From Wolbachia endosymbiont (group A) of Rhinocyllus conicus (GTDB lineage Bacteria > Pseudomonadota > Alphaproteobacteria > Rickettsiales > Anaplasmataceae), in contig NZ_OX366349.1 of the NCBI RefSeq assembly GCF_947250775.1, forward strand, positions 434,001 through 498,000: a stretch of 64,000 nucleotides of DNA. The letters run 5' to 3'. Shown in pieces: positions 35,229 through 45,038 of the stretch. Position 1 is the first letter of the stretch. Each line of letters starts with the position of its first letter. The notes below the pieces were generated by a model, which made no database searches, was not told the origin of the DNA, and saw nothing but the letters and a program-made list of their open reading frames with translations. The translations under genes and the position numbers were made by a program.

Positions 35229-36554
35229 CTAACTTTTCTGTGAGTATATAGTTTTGCCAGACACAACAGTACGTACCACGTGCCCTTTTACTTTGCGCCC
35301 ATCGAAAGGGGAATTTTTTGATTTACTAGCAAAGTTGTCAGTTTTAATTTCCCATTCATGATTGAGGTCAACTAAAATTAAGTCTGCAGCAAGGTTTTTT
35401 TGTATACGACCACGTGGTATGTGTATTATATCTGCAGGCTTATATGTCAATTTTGCGAGCACATCAAGTAGACCCATTTGCCCACTGTGATAGAGTTCAA
35501 GTGAAAGGGGCAGCATTGTTTCAAGACCAACAATACCAAATGCAGCATTTTCAAGTGGCAGATCTTTAGAACTACGATCATGCGGAGCGTGATCGGTTGC
35601 AATGCAATCAATCACACCTGTCTTTAAACCTTCAACCATAGCTAAACGATCTTCTTCAGTGCGAAGTGGCGGGTTCATTTTTGCAATTGCTCCATGTTGC
35701 TTTACTATATCTTCAGTCAAAGTGAAGTGATGAGGGGTTACTTCGCACGTAACATTTAATCCCAAGTCTTTTGCACGTTTAATAGCATCAAGTGAATCTT
35801 TTGAAGAGACATGTAGAATATGGTAGTGCACATTTTCCATATCTTTCATGAGCAGTATATCGCGATTTACCATAATCGATTCTGACGCACTCAAGATTCC
35901 CTTTACTCCCAATTCTTCAGAAATTTTACCTTCGTTGATTGCACCACCTGCTGACAAATTTAAATCTTCTGCATGTTGAGCAATAGGGACACCCAGCATA
36001 CTTGAATAAAGCAGCGCCTGTCTCATAATCATGGGGTTCATAACTGGCATGCCATCATCGGTGAACCCAACCGCACCTGCTTCCTTTAAAAGTGCCATTT
36101 CAGTCAACTTTTCTTCCGAAGTGGTGATTTTAGCGTAAAATTCAACGTTTACATGTGAAGTTTCAAGTGCTCTATATTTCAAATATTTAGCCAAAACAAC
36201 GCTATCAATTGCTGGAACAGTGTTCGGCTGACAAACTACAGTTGTAACGCCTCCCGCAGCTGCAGATTTGCTGCCTGTATATATAGTTTCTTTATGTTCT
36301 TGGCCTGGTTCACGAAAATGTACGTGAATGTCAATAAGGCCTGGCATTAGAACAAGCCCTTTACAGTCTATTGTTTCATCGACCCCACTTGTTGAAAATA
36401 ATGATTCACCAAAGTCAACAATTTTATCCCCTTCAGTCAATAATGAACCTTTTATATCAAGCTTAGTTTCCGGGTCGATAATACGAGCATTAGTATACGC
36501 AATTTTATAGCCTTCCTTTTGCCCTGTTTGCAACAAATTCCAAGTTTGAGTCAT
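35229..36554 (-). CDS. pyrC: Dihydroorotase
   Basis: ATG 36554 (MTQTWNLLQTGQKEGYKI) gives about 441 residues; the 18 codons upstream to 36608 are open but unlike the family. The enzyme cyclises carbamoyl aspartate to dihydroorotate. It is a class I (allantoinase-like) zinc amidohydrolase: metal His in 'LIDIHVHFREPGQEHKETI', 'GGVTTVVCQPNT', His in 'HYHILHVSSKDSLD', and catalytic Asp in 'VIDCIATDHAPHD'. Intact, single-gene unit between a repeat block and a hypothetical gene. Confidence 0.93.
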   Translation of the reverse strand: MTQTWNLLQTGQKEGYKIAYTNARIIDPETKLDIKGSLLTEGDKIVDFGESLFSTSGVDETIDCKGLVLMPGLIDIHVHFREPGQEHKETIYTGSKSAAAGGVTTVVCQPNTVPAIDSVVLAKYLKYRALETSHVNVEFYAKITTSEEKLTEMALLKEAGAVGFTDDGMPVMNPMIMRQALLYSSMLGVPIAQHAEDLNLSAGGAINEGKISEELGVKGILSASESIMVNRDILLMKDMENVHYHILHVSSKDSLDAIKRAKDLGLNVTCEVTPHHFTLTEDIVKQHGAIAKMNPPLRTEEDRLAMVEGLKTGVIDCIATDHAPHDRSSKDLPLENAAFGIVGLETMLPLSLELYHSGQMGLLDVLAKLTYKPADIIHIPRGRIQKNLAADLILVDLNHEWEIKTDNFASKSKNSPFDGRKVKGHVVRTVVSGKTIYSQKS

Positions 36555-36676
36555 TATATTTGAGTATCGATTATAAAATAAATCTAAAGTTTTTTTAACA
36601 AAACACAACCAAATAAAAACGCAGACTAAAGTTGCGAGAGCTGTCTTGAATTAAAATTGTCCCAAAAATTTGGCTC

Positions 36677-37918
36677 TTATAACCGAGTTACTTCAGTTTT
36701 AACGTTAATATGAAAAACTCTTAGCTCTGTTGAAGGATTTTCCAGTTGAATATCTAGCTCATTCTGTATGTTCGATAAACAAATCAAAGCTGAGTCAAAA
36801 TTTTCATCACACTGCTTCGCTTCATGCATACCATCGATTATTTCCTCTAATTCTTCCACATCATCCATTTCTTGCGGCGCACTTTTTAATATCGCTTTTA
36901 TTTGGTTTAAATTTTGACGAATTTTCTCCTGATATCCAGCAATTCTCTCTTGATATATATCAATCATTTTTTGACATGCGTTGCCTCTAAATGGATGTTC
37001 TTTTTTCTCTTTTATGTAAGAACTTTGAAAGTCTTTACAGTTAAGGATTGCTTCTCTATGTTTTTTTATGTCATTAATTGCACTGACTATCGACTTATCT
37101 ATTTTCTTCAAATTTTCTTCCCGTCCTTCTCTTTTAATTATACTTTTGGATTCATTTTTCATTTGGTTCATTTTGTCATACAGGTTTCTGCATTCTTTGT
37201 AAGATACCATTGGTTGTAATATTCCTTCTTCTACACCTTTATTGTAAAAATTCTTCAACTCATTACTTGATAGTATTGTTATAGCATCTTCCCTTTTACC
37301 TTGTGATTTAGGATACTTTTTATTCAATGAACTAACATGATTTAACAAGAAATCTTTAACTAGCCCTTCTCTTTTTACTTCGGATAATTTTTCTAGTGTT
37401 TCTATATATTTCAGAACTTCCGCAAAGAGCTGTCCACCAGATGGAGCAAATCCTTGAAGTGGTTTACTCTGAGCTTTATAAAAATCGGTTTGTAAAAAAT
37501 CTTCAGCTTGTTTTTTTATTACTGAAAGTTCATTGAAGGCTTTTTCTGGATTGATTTTTCTCAAAATACCAACAGTTTTTCTAATCGCTTTTTCTCTCTT
37601 TTTATTATCTTGCTTTTCATTTAATATCAGATGTTCAGTTTTGGTAAAAGCATTACCTTGATCACTCTTTGCAATGTTACAAACGATGTTTTTTACAACT
37701 TTTTCAGTTGCTGCATAATCTATTTCTTTTGCAAAGCAGTCAACAAATGATTGCCAAACTTTTTTATTAACAAGCTTACTTGTCTTATTTTCAAAATCTT
37801 CTCTACTTTTGAATCCTAAAATAGTATAGAGATTTTTTTCAACTATTGGTTCGGCATGTTGTTTTGCCACTTTACCTTTTATATTGAATGGAAATTTACT
37901 AATCTTAGTTGTACCCAC
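36677..37918 (-). CDS. Lysine-rich helical protein of unknown function
   Basis: The 413-residue protein is not recognised. It starts MGTTKISKFPFNIKGKVAK, has no signal peptide or membrane helix, and is strongly helical and charged. Likely coiled coils are visible around residues 240-360 ('CRNLYDKMNQMKNESKSI', 'IVSAINDIKKHREAIL', 'IDIYQERIAGYQEKIRQN'). The single 'APSGGQLFAEVLKYIETLEKL' segment near 150 is the only low-charge stretch. It is transcribed away from ccmF. Similar lineage-specific coiled-coil proteins in Wolbachia are considered candidate secreted effectors, but nothing here proves that. Confidence 0.65.
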   Translation of the reverse strand: MGTTKISKFPFNIKGKVAKQHAEPIVEKNLYTILGFKSREDFENKTSKLVNKKVWQSFVDCFAKEIDYAATEKVVKNIVCNIAKSDQGNAFTKTEHLILNEKQDNKKREKAIRKTVGILRKINPEKAFNELSVIKKQAEDFLQTDFYKAQSKPLQGFAPSGGQLFAEVLKYIETLEKLSEVKREGLVKDFLLNHVSSLNKKYPKSQGKREDAITILSSNELKNFYNKGVEEGILQPMVSYKECRNLYDKMNQMKNESKSIIKREGREENLKKIDKSIVSAINDIKKHREAILNCKDFQSSYIKEKKEHPFRGNACQKMIDIYQERIAGYQEKIRQNLNQIKAILKSAPQEMDDVEELEEIIDGMHEAKQCDENFDSALICLSNIQNELDIQLENPSTELRVFHINVKTEVTRL

Positions 37919-38099
37919 AATGTTACCTCAATATTAACGCTATCTATAAAAGTATAAAGATTTAATATTTAATTTTTAATTAATACTAGCACAGCTAACT
38001 ACGGGGGCATTATGCTAGCATCAATAGCAAGCGTCAATTAACACTTTAACTTCTAACTTGTCATCAGTAATATTATTTATATAAAAACTATAATTTTTT

Positions 38100-40043
38100 A
38101 TGCCTGAACTTGGGAATATATTGCTACTCATAGCCTGCTTATTGTCTTTGACATATTTGTTTTTACCACTTAGTTCTTGTCGGTTTATTACCACTGCCAT
38201 ATTTTTTTGTGTATCAACATCAATGGCTATTTTGATCTACTGCCACATTACAAATGATTTCTCACTCGAAAACGTATATTACCACTCACACACAACAAAA
38301 CCTTTGATCTATAAGATTTGTGGAGTTTGGGGAAATAAAGAAGGGTCTATGTTGCTTTGGACATTAGTGCTTACCTTTTACCTATTTCTGATGGGTATTT
38401 TTACTGATAACGACAGTAAATTGAAGAAAGTATCCTTGATCACCCAAGGCTTGATTTGCTTTTGTTTTTTACTGTTCACTTTACTTGAATCCAGCCCCTT
38501 CACTAAAATGCCAAGCGTTGAAAAAGATGGATTGGGTTTTAATCCGATATTGCAAGATATAGGCCTTGCTATTCATCCACCGATATTATATTTGGGGTAC
38601 CTTGGATTTAGCGTTCCTTTTTCGCTCTCTATAGCTGGATTAATTGCAAATACTGAAGGAAATGTTTGGGCTAAAATTGTCAGGCCTTGGGTACTTATTT
38701 CTTGGTCGCTGCTCACTTTGGGCATCAGCTTGGGTAGCTGGTGGGCATATCGCGAACTTGGGTGGGGTGGATTTTGGTTTTGGGATCCAGTGGAAAACGT
38801 TTCTTTGATACCGTGGCTAATTGCAGTGGCGCTGACACATTTGTTGCTCGTTGTACGAAATTTCAATACTTTAAGGAATTTCGCTATTTTACTTACGCTT
38901 ACAACTTTTATATTGAGTGTAACTGGAACATTTCTAGTCCGCTCAGGAATACTCACCTCAGTGCACACGTTTGCAGATGACTCAAGGTATGGACTGTATA
39001 TATTAGCTCTACTTGGTGTAATTACAGTCAGTAGCTTAGTAATATTTGTAGTGTTTACGAGAAAGAATCACACATCTTTCCAGTATTCGATATTGGAATC
39101 TGAAAAGAAATCTGCTACTCAAGTGACAGAGGGTAGAAGATTCTTTTCACGCCTTACGATGATGCTGATGAACAATTTATTATTTATTACTGCCTTTTTC
39201 ATCGTGTTCGTTGGCACTTTATACCCTACAGTGCTTGAGTATTTAACCGGTGAATTAATTTCAGTTGGAGCACCATATTACAATTCTTTATTTAATCCTA
39301 TTGCACTGGCTATTCTAGTGCTCACCATGATCGGGCAATACTGCCGTTGGCAGGGAAATAGTCTATTGCCAATATTTCGTGAATACAGATTTTCATTCTG
39401 TAGTGCTGCAGCTATTTTGCCGTTTATCTTTCACATGGAGCTAATAATTGTGCTATCAATTACTATCTCCATAGCATTATTAATCTTTGTTTTAGAAGCA
39501 TATAGTAAAAGAATTTGTTTATTTAAGGTAGCATTTGGTGAATCAATTTTATTAGCAAGAAAAGTTTCTAAATCCTACTATGCAATGATGGCAGCTCATG
39601 CTGGAGTGGCAATTTTAGTGCTTGGTATAGCTTATTCAGTTGGTTGGCAGGAGAAAAAAGAAAATTACTTAAAAATAGGGGATAGCATAACAGTCAATAA
39701 ATTTAAAGTTACTTTGCAAAATATTGAGCTAATAAAAGAAAAAAATTTCCATGCAGTGAGAGGTACAATGGACATTAGGAATTTGCTGAATAATAAGATA
39801 TTGGGTGAGATAACCCCTGAATATAGATTTTACCTTGTGGAAGGTCAGAAAAATGTTGAAAGCAGTATCTACCACAATTTGCTTTCTGATATTTATGTTG
39901 TAATTGGAGAGATTGATAAGAGTAAGAGCAAAATCGCAGCTAAAGTGCACTATAAACCTGGAATGTCTATAACCTGGCTTGGATCCTTTCTTATCGCTTT
40001 TGGTTCGCTCCTTGCTGCTTTGCCTTTATTGAGAAGATTTTAA
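38100..40043 (+). CDS. ccmF: Cytochrome c heme lyase subunit CcmF
   Basis: The 647-residue inner-membrane protein attaches heme to apocytochrome c on the periplasmic side, with CcmH as partner. It has about 14-15 membrane helices and the tryptophan-rich heme-handling motif 'LGWGGFWFWDPVEN' near residue 220, plus heme-ligand histidines in 'GLAIHPPILYLGY' and 'TSVHTFADD'. The region 'IVFVGTLYPTVLE' is also conserved. Length is normal for the family. It is a single gene, followed by 1.3 kb of repeats. Intact. Confidence 0.93.
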   Translation: MPELGNILLLIACLLSLTYLFLPLSSCRFITTAIFFCVSTSMAILIYCHITNDFSLENVYYHSHTTKPLIYKICGVWGNKEGSMLLWTLVLTFYLFLMGIFTDNDSKLKKVSLITQGLICFCFLLFTLLESSPFTKMPSVEKDGLGFNPILQDIGLAIHPPILYLGYLGFSVPFSLSIAGLIANTEGNVWAKIVRPWVLISWSLLTLGISLGSWWAYRELGWGGFWFWDPVENVSLIPWLIAVALTHLLLVVRNFNTLRNFAILLTLTTFILSVTGTFLVRSGILTSVHTFADDSRYGLYILALLGVITVSSLVIFVVFTRKNHTSFQYSILESEKKSATQVTEGRRFFSRLTMMLMNNLLFITAFFIVFVGTLYPTVLEYLTGELISVGAPYYNSLFNPIALAILVLTMIGQYCRWQGNSLLPIFREYRFSFCSAAAILPFIFHMELIIVLSITISIALLIFVLEAYSKRICLFKVAFGESILLARKVSKSYYAMMAAHAGVAILVLGIAYSVGWQEKKENYLKIGDSITVNKFKVTLQNIELIKEKNFHAVRGTMDIRNLLNNKILGEITPEYRFYLVEGQKNVESSIYHNLLSDIYVVIGEIDKSKSKIAAKVHYKPGMSITWLGSFLIAFGSLLAALPLLRRF

Positions 40044-41390
40044 TAGGACTCCTTTATACTATAACGAAAAAACTTCCTTGACAAACTCCGCCAGCGCCCT
40101 TATCATGGTATTGAAGGTATTCAGTTATCTTCATCTGTGCAGATTAAACAGCAAGAAAACAACGTAGTTGGCGTCTTATTTTTAATTTTTTGCACTATGT
40201 GCACCTTATGTCTTCACAATATTTCTAGGTTTTTACCTACACAAGCTGAAACGCGCTTATAAGTCGTTTAAGACAGTATAGTACGCCAATTTGCAGGATT
40301 AGAGAGTGACAACTAGCTAACGCGGGGTTTCTTTTGCCTTTTTTTCTGCTTAGTGAATTTCTTAAACATTTATAGCTTAAGTTAGTTGCACTTAAAAGCA
40401 GCTAAATTGCAGTGTTTAAGACTTAAAAAACGCCAAATACTGAAAATAGACAATGACTAGGGCTTCTTTTGCCTTTTTTTTGTTTGCTTAATATTTATAG
40501 CTAAACGACAACCGTCATCCCGCTACGTGTTAGCGGCTAAGAGATACCGCGAATGAATCGCGGTATGACGGTTCGTGGCGGTATGACGGTTCGCGGTGGC
40601 ATGACGATAACTTCGTCATTCCGCTATGTGTTAGCGGCTAAGAGATACCGCGGCAGTATGACGTAGGACCGCTGTCATTCCAGTCTGGAATCTAGTTCTT
40701 ATTGTACATTTACTTAGTGTAGAGTTAAGTTTCCTGGATCCAAGTAGTCTGGGCACTGGGACGACACCCTTTTGGATGGAAACCTCAGCTACTTTCATGA
40801 CACCATTCTTTCTTCTGGATCCCAGTGGGCTTTGTTGCATCGCTACTTATGAAAGGCTAACTATAGCTAGGATTATAAGCAACCTATTGAAAATCTTGTT
40901 TTTTTGCAATCAATCTGATCAAATTTAAGAATAGTAATTTATTATTTATATTAATAAACTTAATTCTATTGAAAATAGCTAAAGCATTGAAATTCTTGAA
41001 TTTTAGCCGGATTAGTGAGTGGTAGTGAAATTTCTTTTACTCAAATTTAGGTATTCACTGACCGTTCTTGTTATAAATACCAGAATAATAAGCTACTGAT
41101 ATTCTCCATCTTTTTTATCTTTAATCCATCATAGCTAGCGATGCAACAAAGCCATCCCAGTGTCAAGCACTGGGATGACATCATAGGGGTACTAGCCTGA
41201 CAACCGTCATCCCGCTGCTTGTTAGCGGGATCTAGAGATACCGCAGCGGTATGACGTAGGACTGCTGTGATACCATTATAGAGTGAACCAGTGTCAGCTA
41301 CTCGGATGACAGAGAAGTCCAATCACAGAATAAACTAGTGAATTTTTTGAAAAGTATATAAAATCCAAGTGATTATTTTAAGTAAATAGC
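40044..41390. repeat. Intergenic repeat block with MITE copy F
   Basis: No gene is seen. In order it holds an inverted copy of the GTCAAGGAAG.../GTGCAAAAAATTAA repeat (40063-40190), two inverted members of the GGCAAAAGAAACCC/GGGCTTCTTTTGCC family (about 40195-40390 and 40400-40500), a dense run of CCGTCATCCCGCTACGTG / GCGGTATGACGG palindromes (40505-40670), ATCCCAGTG units, MITE F, and another AGCGGGATC palindrome (41205-41260). The same families lie in the 34 kb gap in the opposite orientation. Confidence 0.7.
40828..41153 (+). mobile_element. 326-bp MITE, copy F
   Basis: Same terminal inverted repeats and orientation as copy B, 9-bp duplication ATCCCAGTG on both sides. No coding capacity. 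Confidence 0.9.
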
Positions 41391-42266
41391 ATGGCACTTA
41401 GACTCATTCCAGATAATCTCGATATCAAGTTTAGTAAATATAGGGATTTGACTGCACTCGTTAGCATTATTCTTATCATCTTTTCAATGCTCACTGTTGT
41501 GCTGCGTGGAGTGAACTTAGGCATAGACTTTGCAGGCGGAATTTTGATAGAGATAAAATCTTCAGATGAGAATCACTCTATTCTCGATGCATTAAAAGAA
41601 AATGGTTTTACAGTGCAGAGTTCAAAAGCGGGTGATAATTTAGTCATGCGTTTTAAAGATGAAGGAGATGAAGATAAAATCAAAAAGATAAAAAGCATAC
41701 TAGAAGAAAAGCTGGGGAGCTCAATAAGCTATCGTAAAATAGACTATGTTGGCCCACAAATAAGCTCAACACAAATATTTGAAGGAATGTTATCCATGTT
41801 GATCGCGATTGTTGGAATATTTTTTTACGTTTGGTTTAGATTTAATTGGCAATGTGGATTCAGTGGAATAACAGCACTGATTCATGACGTGATTTTAACT
41901 GTTGGTTTTATTAGCCTAACTGGCATTGAGTTTAATATTTCATCAGTTGCAGCTCTCCTCACTGTCATTGGTTATTCAATCAATAACTCAGTAATTATAT
42001 ACGATCGGATTCGAGAGTATTGCAAGAGTGGTAAAAGTGGGCGGATGAGTGAGATAGTAGATGCAAGTATCAACGCTACATTATTTCGCACTATATTAAC
42101 CTCGGGTACAACCCTTCTTGCTGCTCTTCCTTTGACATTAATCTGCACAGATGCAGTGAGAGACTTCAGCTTGATCATTTTTTTTGGTATTTTGATTGGC
42201 ACTTGTTCTGCAATATTTATTTCTGCTCCTATATTAACCTACAGAGCTTTGATAAGTAGATTGTAG
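41391..42266 (+). CDS. secF: Protein translocase subunit SecF
   Basis: The 291-residue membrane protein works with SecD to pull exported proteins through SecYEG using the proton gradient. It has the SecF layout: TM1, the 'GVNLGIDFAGGILIEI' motif, a small periplasmic domain, then five helices with 'GVGIFFYVWFRF'-type 'AIVGIFFYVWFRFNWQ' and 'LLTVIGYSINNSVIIYDRIRE'. Length is normal. The gene stands alone; secD is not beside it. The stop is 6 bases from the stop of the convergent aspartic protease gene. Confidence 0.93.
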   Translation: MALRLIPDNLDIKFSKYRDLTALVSIILIIFSMLTVVLRGVNLGIDFAGGILIEIKSSDENHSILDALKENGFTVQSSKAGDNLVMRFKDEGDEDKIKKIKSILEEKLGSSISYRKIDYVGPQISSTQIFEGMLSMLIAIVGIFFYVWFRFNWQCGFSGITALIHDVILTVGFISLTGIEFNISSVAALLTVIGYSINNSVIIYDRIREYCKSGKSGRMSEIVDASINATLFRTILTSGTTLLAALPLTLICTDAVRDFSLIIFFGILIGTCSAIFISAPILTYRALISRL

Positions 42267-42272
42267 AAGTGT

Positions 42273-42788
42273 TTAGTCGCGGTATAATATCAACTTATTA
42301 TCTCTTATAGTGAAATGAAAATACCTTAAAAAGCTCATTCCAAGTAGTGAATGAGACATAGAATGAGTGTTAACGCTCGCCTGTACATCATTAACTAAAA
42401 AATTCCCTATTTTAACCTGAGGGATGTGAACAACACCAGCTTTTATTTGACCTTTCGCAGTTTCATATATTTTAAAATCCTGAACGTTTTGTAAGTTAAT
42501 ACCAACATGTAATGCGTCTTTTTGTGATAGAACAATATCGGTTGCTCCGGTATCAAGCAAAAACGTTATATTGCGATCATTGACCTGAGCCTGAATATAA
42601 AAGTGTCCATCGTATGATTTCGTAAATTCGATACTTCCACTATTCTGACCACTATTTTGAATTCTCCCTTTATATGGTAAAAAAGTACTGAGAAATCTGT
42701 CGCTTAGTTTGTCCCTTTGTGAATCAATAAGCATTGAAGTGGCAGCTATTATTAGTAACCAAATAACTAGATTTTTCACCGCGTTCAT
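42273..42788 (-). CDS. Membrane-anchored retropepsin-like aspartic protease
   Basis: The 171-residue protein has one N-terminal membrane segment (NLVIWLLIIAATSMLI) followed by a clan AA aspartic protease domain: active site 'FLLDTGATDIVLS' near residue 90 and 'HSLLGMSFLRYF' near the end. This is the TIGR02281-type family found in many alphaproteobacteria, a dimeric protease facing the periplasm, substrate unknown. It is divergent to yidC, with a roughly 134-base shared promoter region. Intact. Confidence 0.82.
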   Translation of the reverse strand: MNAVKNLVIWLLIIAATSMLIDSQRDKLSDRFLSTFLPYKGRIQNSGQNSGSIEFTKSYDGHFYIQAQVNDRNITFLLDTGATDIVLSQKDALHVGINLQNVQDFKIYETAKGQIKAGVVHIPQVKIGNFLVNDVQASVNTHSMSHSLLGMSFLRYFHFTIRDNKLILYRD

Positions 42789-42922
42789 ATTGTTAAAATT
42801 TGAAGCTATTAAAATAAATTTTAAAGATTAGCGTTAAAAGTTATTATTAAAAATAAGTAAATTTTATTGTTTTAGTACAATATTTAATATACACTTTAAG
42901 AAGATATGTTTGATTTAATTTC

Positions 42923-44632
42923 ATGTCAGAAGCAAAAAGTTTAATTTTAGCAGCTATCCTTTCCATGTTGATCATGGTATCTTGGCGCATTATTTATGAT
43001 AATTTTTTTAGTGCAAACCAAAACCAGCCATTGATTGAAAATATTGAACATATCGAATCTTTTAACGACCTTGCTCCTATAATACACCAAAATCGTTCTG
43101 AAATTATTAATTCCACTCGAGAACAGAGGGTTAGTTTAACCAATAACATGATTAAAGGATCAATTTCTTTGAAAGGTGCAAGGTTTGATGACTTAATCTT
43201 AACTAACTACCACTTAGAACCGAGTTCTTCTTCTCCACAAGTGGTGTTACTGTCACCTGCAGAATCAAAAGATGTATATTTCGCAGAATTTGGGTGGCTC
43301 GATCCGAATGAAAAGATTAAAGTTCCAGATTCTAAAACAGTCTGGCAAGCAGATAAACTCAATCAAAAAGAGGTCAATTTATTTTGGGATAATGAAAATG
43401 GCATTTTATTTAGAATGAAAATTAGCCTTGACGATAACTACATGTTTAAAGTTGAGCAAATTATTGAAAACAATACAAAAGATAATGTAGTTTTGGTTCC
43501 TTATGGTAGAATTAACCGTAAACGTGACAATATCAACGAATCTTATTGGATATCCCATGAAGGAGTACTGGGTGCATTTGATAATAAACTAGAGGAGTGG
43601 ACATATAAGGATATTTCCAAAAAACATTTAATAAAAGCAAGCACGAGTGAAAAAAATTGGTTTGGTTTTGCTGATAAATACTGGCTTACAGCCATCATAC
43701 CTGAAAAATCTGATAAAATAAATGTAAGCATTAAGCATACTAACGCTAATGATATTGATAAATTTCAAGTAGATTTTGTCAAACCTTATAAGAGCATACT
43801 TCCTGGCGCAAGTGTTTCTAATGTGAATTATTTTTTTGCTGGAGCAAAAAAGTTGAATTTACTGGATTCTTATAAGGATACTCTCAATATACCTTTGTTT
43901 GATAAAGCTGTAGATTTTGGTGTTCTTTATTTTATAACCAAGCCAGTGTTTTTACTGCTTGAATATTTTAACTTCGTTTTAAAAAATTTTGGCTTAGCAA
44001 TATTATTGCTGACTTTAGTAATCAAACTTTTGATGCTTCCCTTATCTAATAGATCATATATTTCGATGTTCAAGGTGAAAAGCCTGCAGCCTGAATTAAC
44101 TCGTATAAAAGAGTTGTATAAAAATGACAGCTTAAAGCAGCACAAAGAGACAATTGCGTTGTTCAAGAGAAACAATGTAAACCCAATGTCGAGCATTTTT
44201 CCCATGCTAATACAAATACCGGTATTTTTTGCTCTATATAAAGTATTATTTGTTACTATAGAGATGAGACATGCTCCTTTTTTTTTATGGATTAAGGATC
44301 TTTCAGCTCCTGACCCAACGAACATCTTTACATTATTTGGGTTGTTTAATTATAACTTTCCTATTTCTATAGGCATTTTACCTATAATTTTCGGTGCCAC
44401 CATGATAATTCAGCAGAAGCTAAGTGAGAAAGATCAAACCAATAAAGATGATATTCAAGTAAATGTTATGAAGTTTTTACCTTACATTTCTGTCTTTATT
44501 TTTTCTTCTTTTCCTGCCGGCCTGGTAATATATTGGATATTTAGTAATATTATAACTTTAATTCAACAATCATTAATAAAGTTGTTTTTAACGAAAAAAG
44601 TGGTAGTAAATGTCGAAAATACTAATAGTTAA
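42923..44632 (+). CDS. yidC: Membrane protein insertase YidC
   Basis: The 569-residue protein inserts inner-membrane proteins alone or with SecYEG. It has an N-terminal helix (ILAAILSMLIMVSWRIIY), a large periplasmic beta domain (about 40-340), and the conserved C-terminal 60KD_IMP region: 'FGLAILLLTLVIKLLMLPLSNRS', 'NPMSSIFPMLIQIPVFFALYKVL', 'SVFIFSSFPAGLVIYWIFSNI'. The hydrophilic groove Arg/Lys appears in 'IKLLMLPLSNRSY'. It begins a yidC-ribH-nusB operon: ribH starts inside the last 23 bases. Intact. Confidence 0.94.
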   Translation: MSEAKSLILAAILSMLIMVSWRIIYDNFFSANQNQPLIENIEHIESFNDLAPIIHQNRSEIINSTREQRVSLTNNMIKGSISLKGARFDDLILTNYHLEPSSSSPQVVLLSPAESKDVYFAEFGWLDPNEKIKVPDSKTVWQADKLNQKEVNLFWDNENGILFRMKISLDDNYMFKVEQIIENNTKDNVVLVPYGRINRKRDNINESYWISHEGVLGAFDNKLEEWTYKDISKKHLIKASTSEKNWFGFADKYWLTAIIPEKSDKINVSIKHTNANDIDKFQVDFVKPYKSILPGASVSNVNYFFAGAKKLNLLDSYKDTLNIPLFDKAVDFGVLYFITKPVFLLLEYFNFVLKNFGLAILLLTLVIKLLMLPLSNRSYISMFKVKSLQPELTRIKELYKNDSLKQHKETIALFKRNNVNPMSSIFPMLIQIPVFFALYKVLFVTIEMRHAPFFLWIKDLSAPDPTNIFTLFGLFNYNFPISIGILPIIFGATMIIQQKLSEKDQTNKDDIQVNVMKFLPYISVFIFSSFPAGLVIYWIFSNIITLIQQSLIKLFLTKKVVVNVENTNS

Positions 44633-45038
44633 TTCAATTTATTATGCTGAAATAGCAAACCTTTTGCTTGAAGGTGCAGTCGATAGATTAAAAGAAAGTC
44701 ATGCAAGCTATGACATAATTGAAGTTCCTGGTGCATTTGAGATACCAGCTACAATTCTCTTTGCAGTAAAAAGCAAGAATGCTAATTATGACGGTTATTT
44801 AGCTCTTGGGTGCGTGATTCGCGGTGAAACCGATCACTATCAATACGTTTGTAAAGGGGTAATCGAAGGTTTAAATGAAGTTATTATGCATTATGTAATG
44901 CCCCTTGGTATGGGCATAATTACCGCTGACAGCAAAGATAAAGCACTAGTTAGAGCTGACAAAAACAAAAAGAACGTTGGTGGCCACGCAGCCTCAACTG
45001 TTTTGCATATGATAGATTTACACAATAAATTAAAATAA
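44610..45038 (+). CDS. ribH: 6,7-dimethyl-8-ribityllumazine synthase
   Basis: The 142-residue enzyme makes lumazine, the precursor of riboflavin, and forms icosahedral or pentameric assemblies. Motifs are 'VPGAFEIPATILFAVKS' and 'GYLALGCVIRGETDHYQYVCKG', the latter with the catalytic His, and 'GIITADSKDKALVRA'. The ATG at 44610 overlaps yidC by 23 bases. Riboflavin synthesis is a nutritional trait kept by many Wolbachia. The last A of its TAA is the first base of the nusB ATG, so the two are translationally coupled. Confidence 0.93.
   Translation: MSKILIVNSIYYAEIANLLLEGAVDRLKESHASYDIIEVPGAFEIPATILFAVKSKNANYDGYLALGCVIRGETDHYQYVCKGVIEGLNEVIMHYVMPLGMGIITADSKDKALVRADKNKKNVGGHAASTVLHMIDLHNKLK

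Noticed and set aside
40631..41322. Short minus-strand ORFs in the repeat block
   Set aside because: They translate palindromic repeats (for example VLRHTAAVSL twice) and have no coding character.
42789..42922. Possible tRNA or small RNA gene in the yidC/protease divergent gap
   Set aside because: No cloverleaf or T-loop sequence found; only AT-rich promoter-like DNA. No tRNA was seen anywhere in the window.
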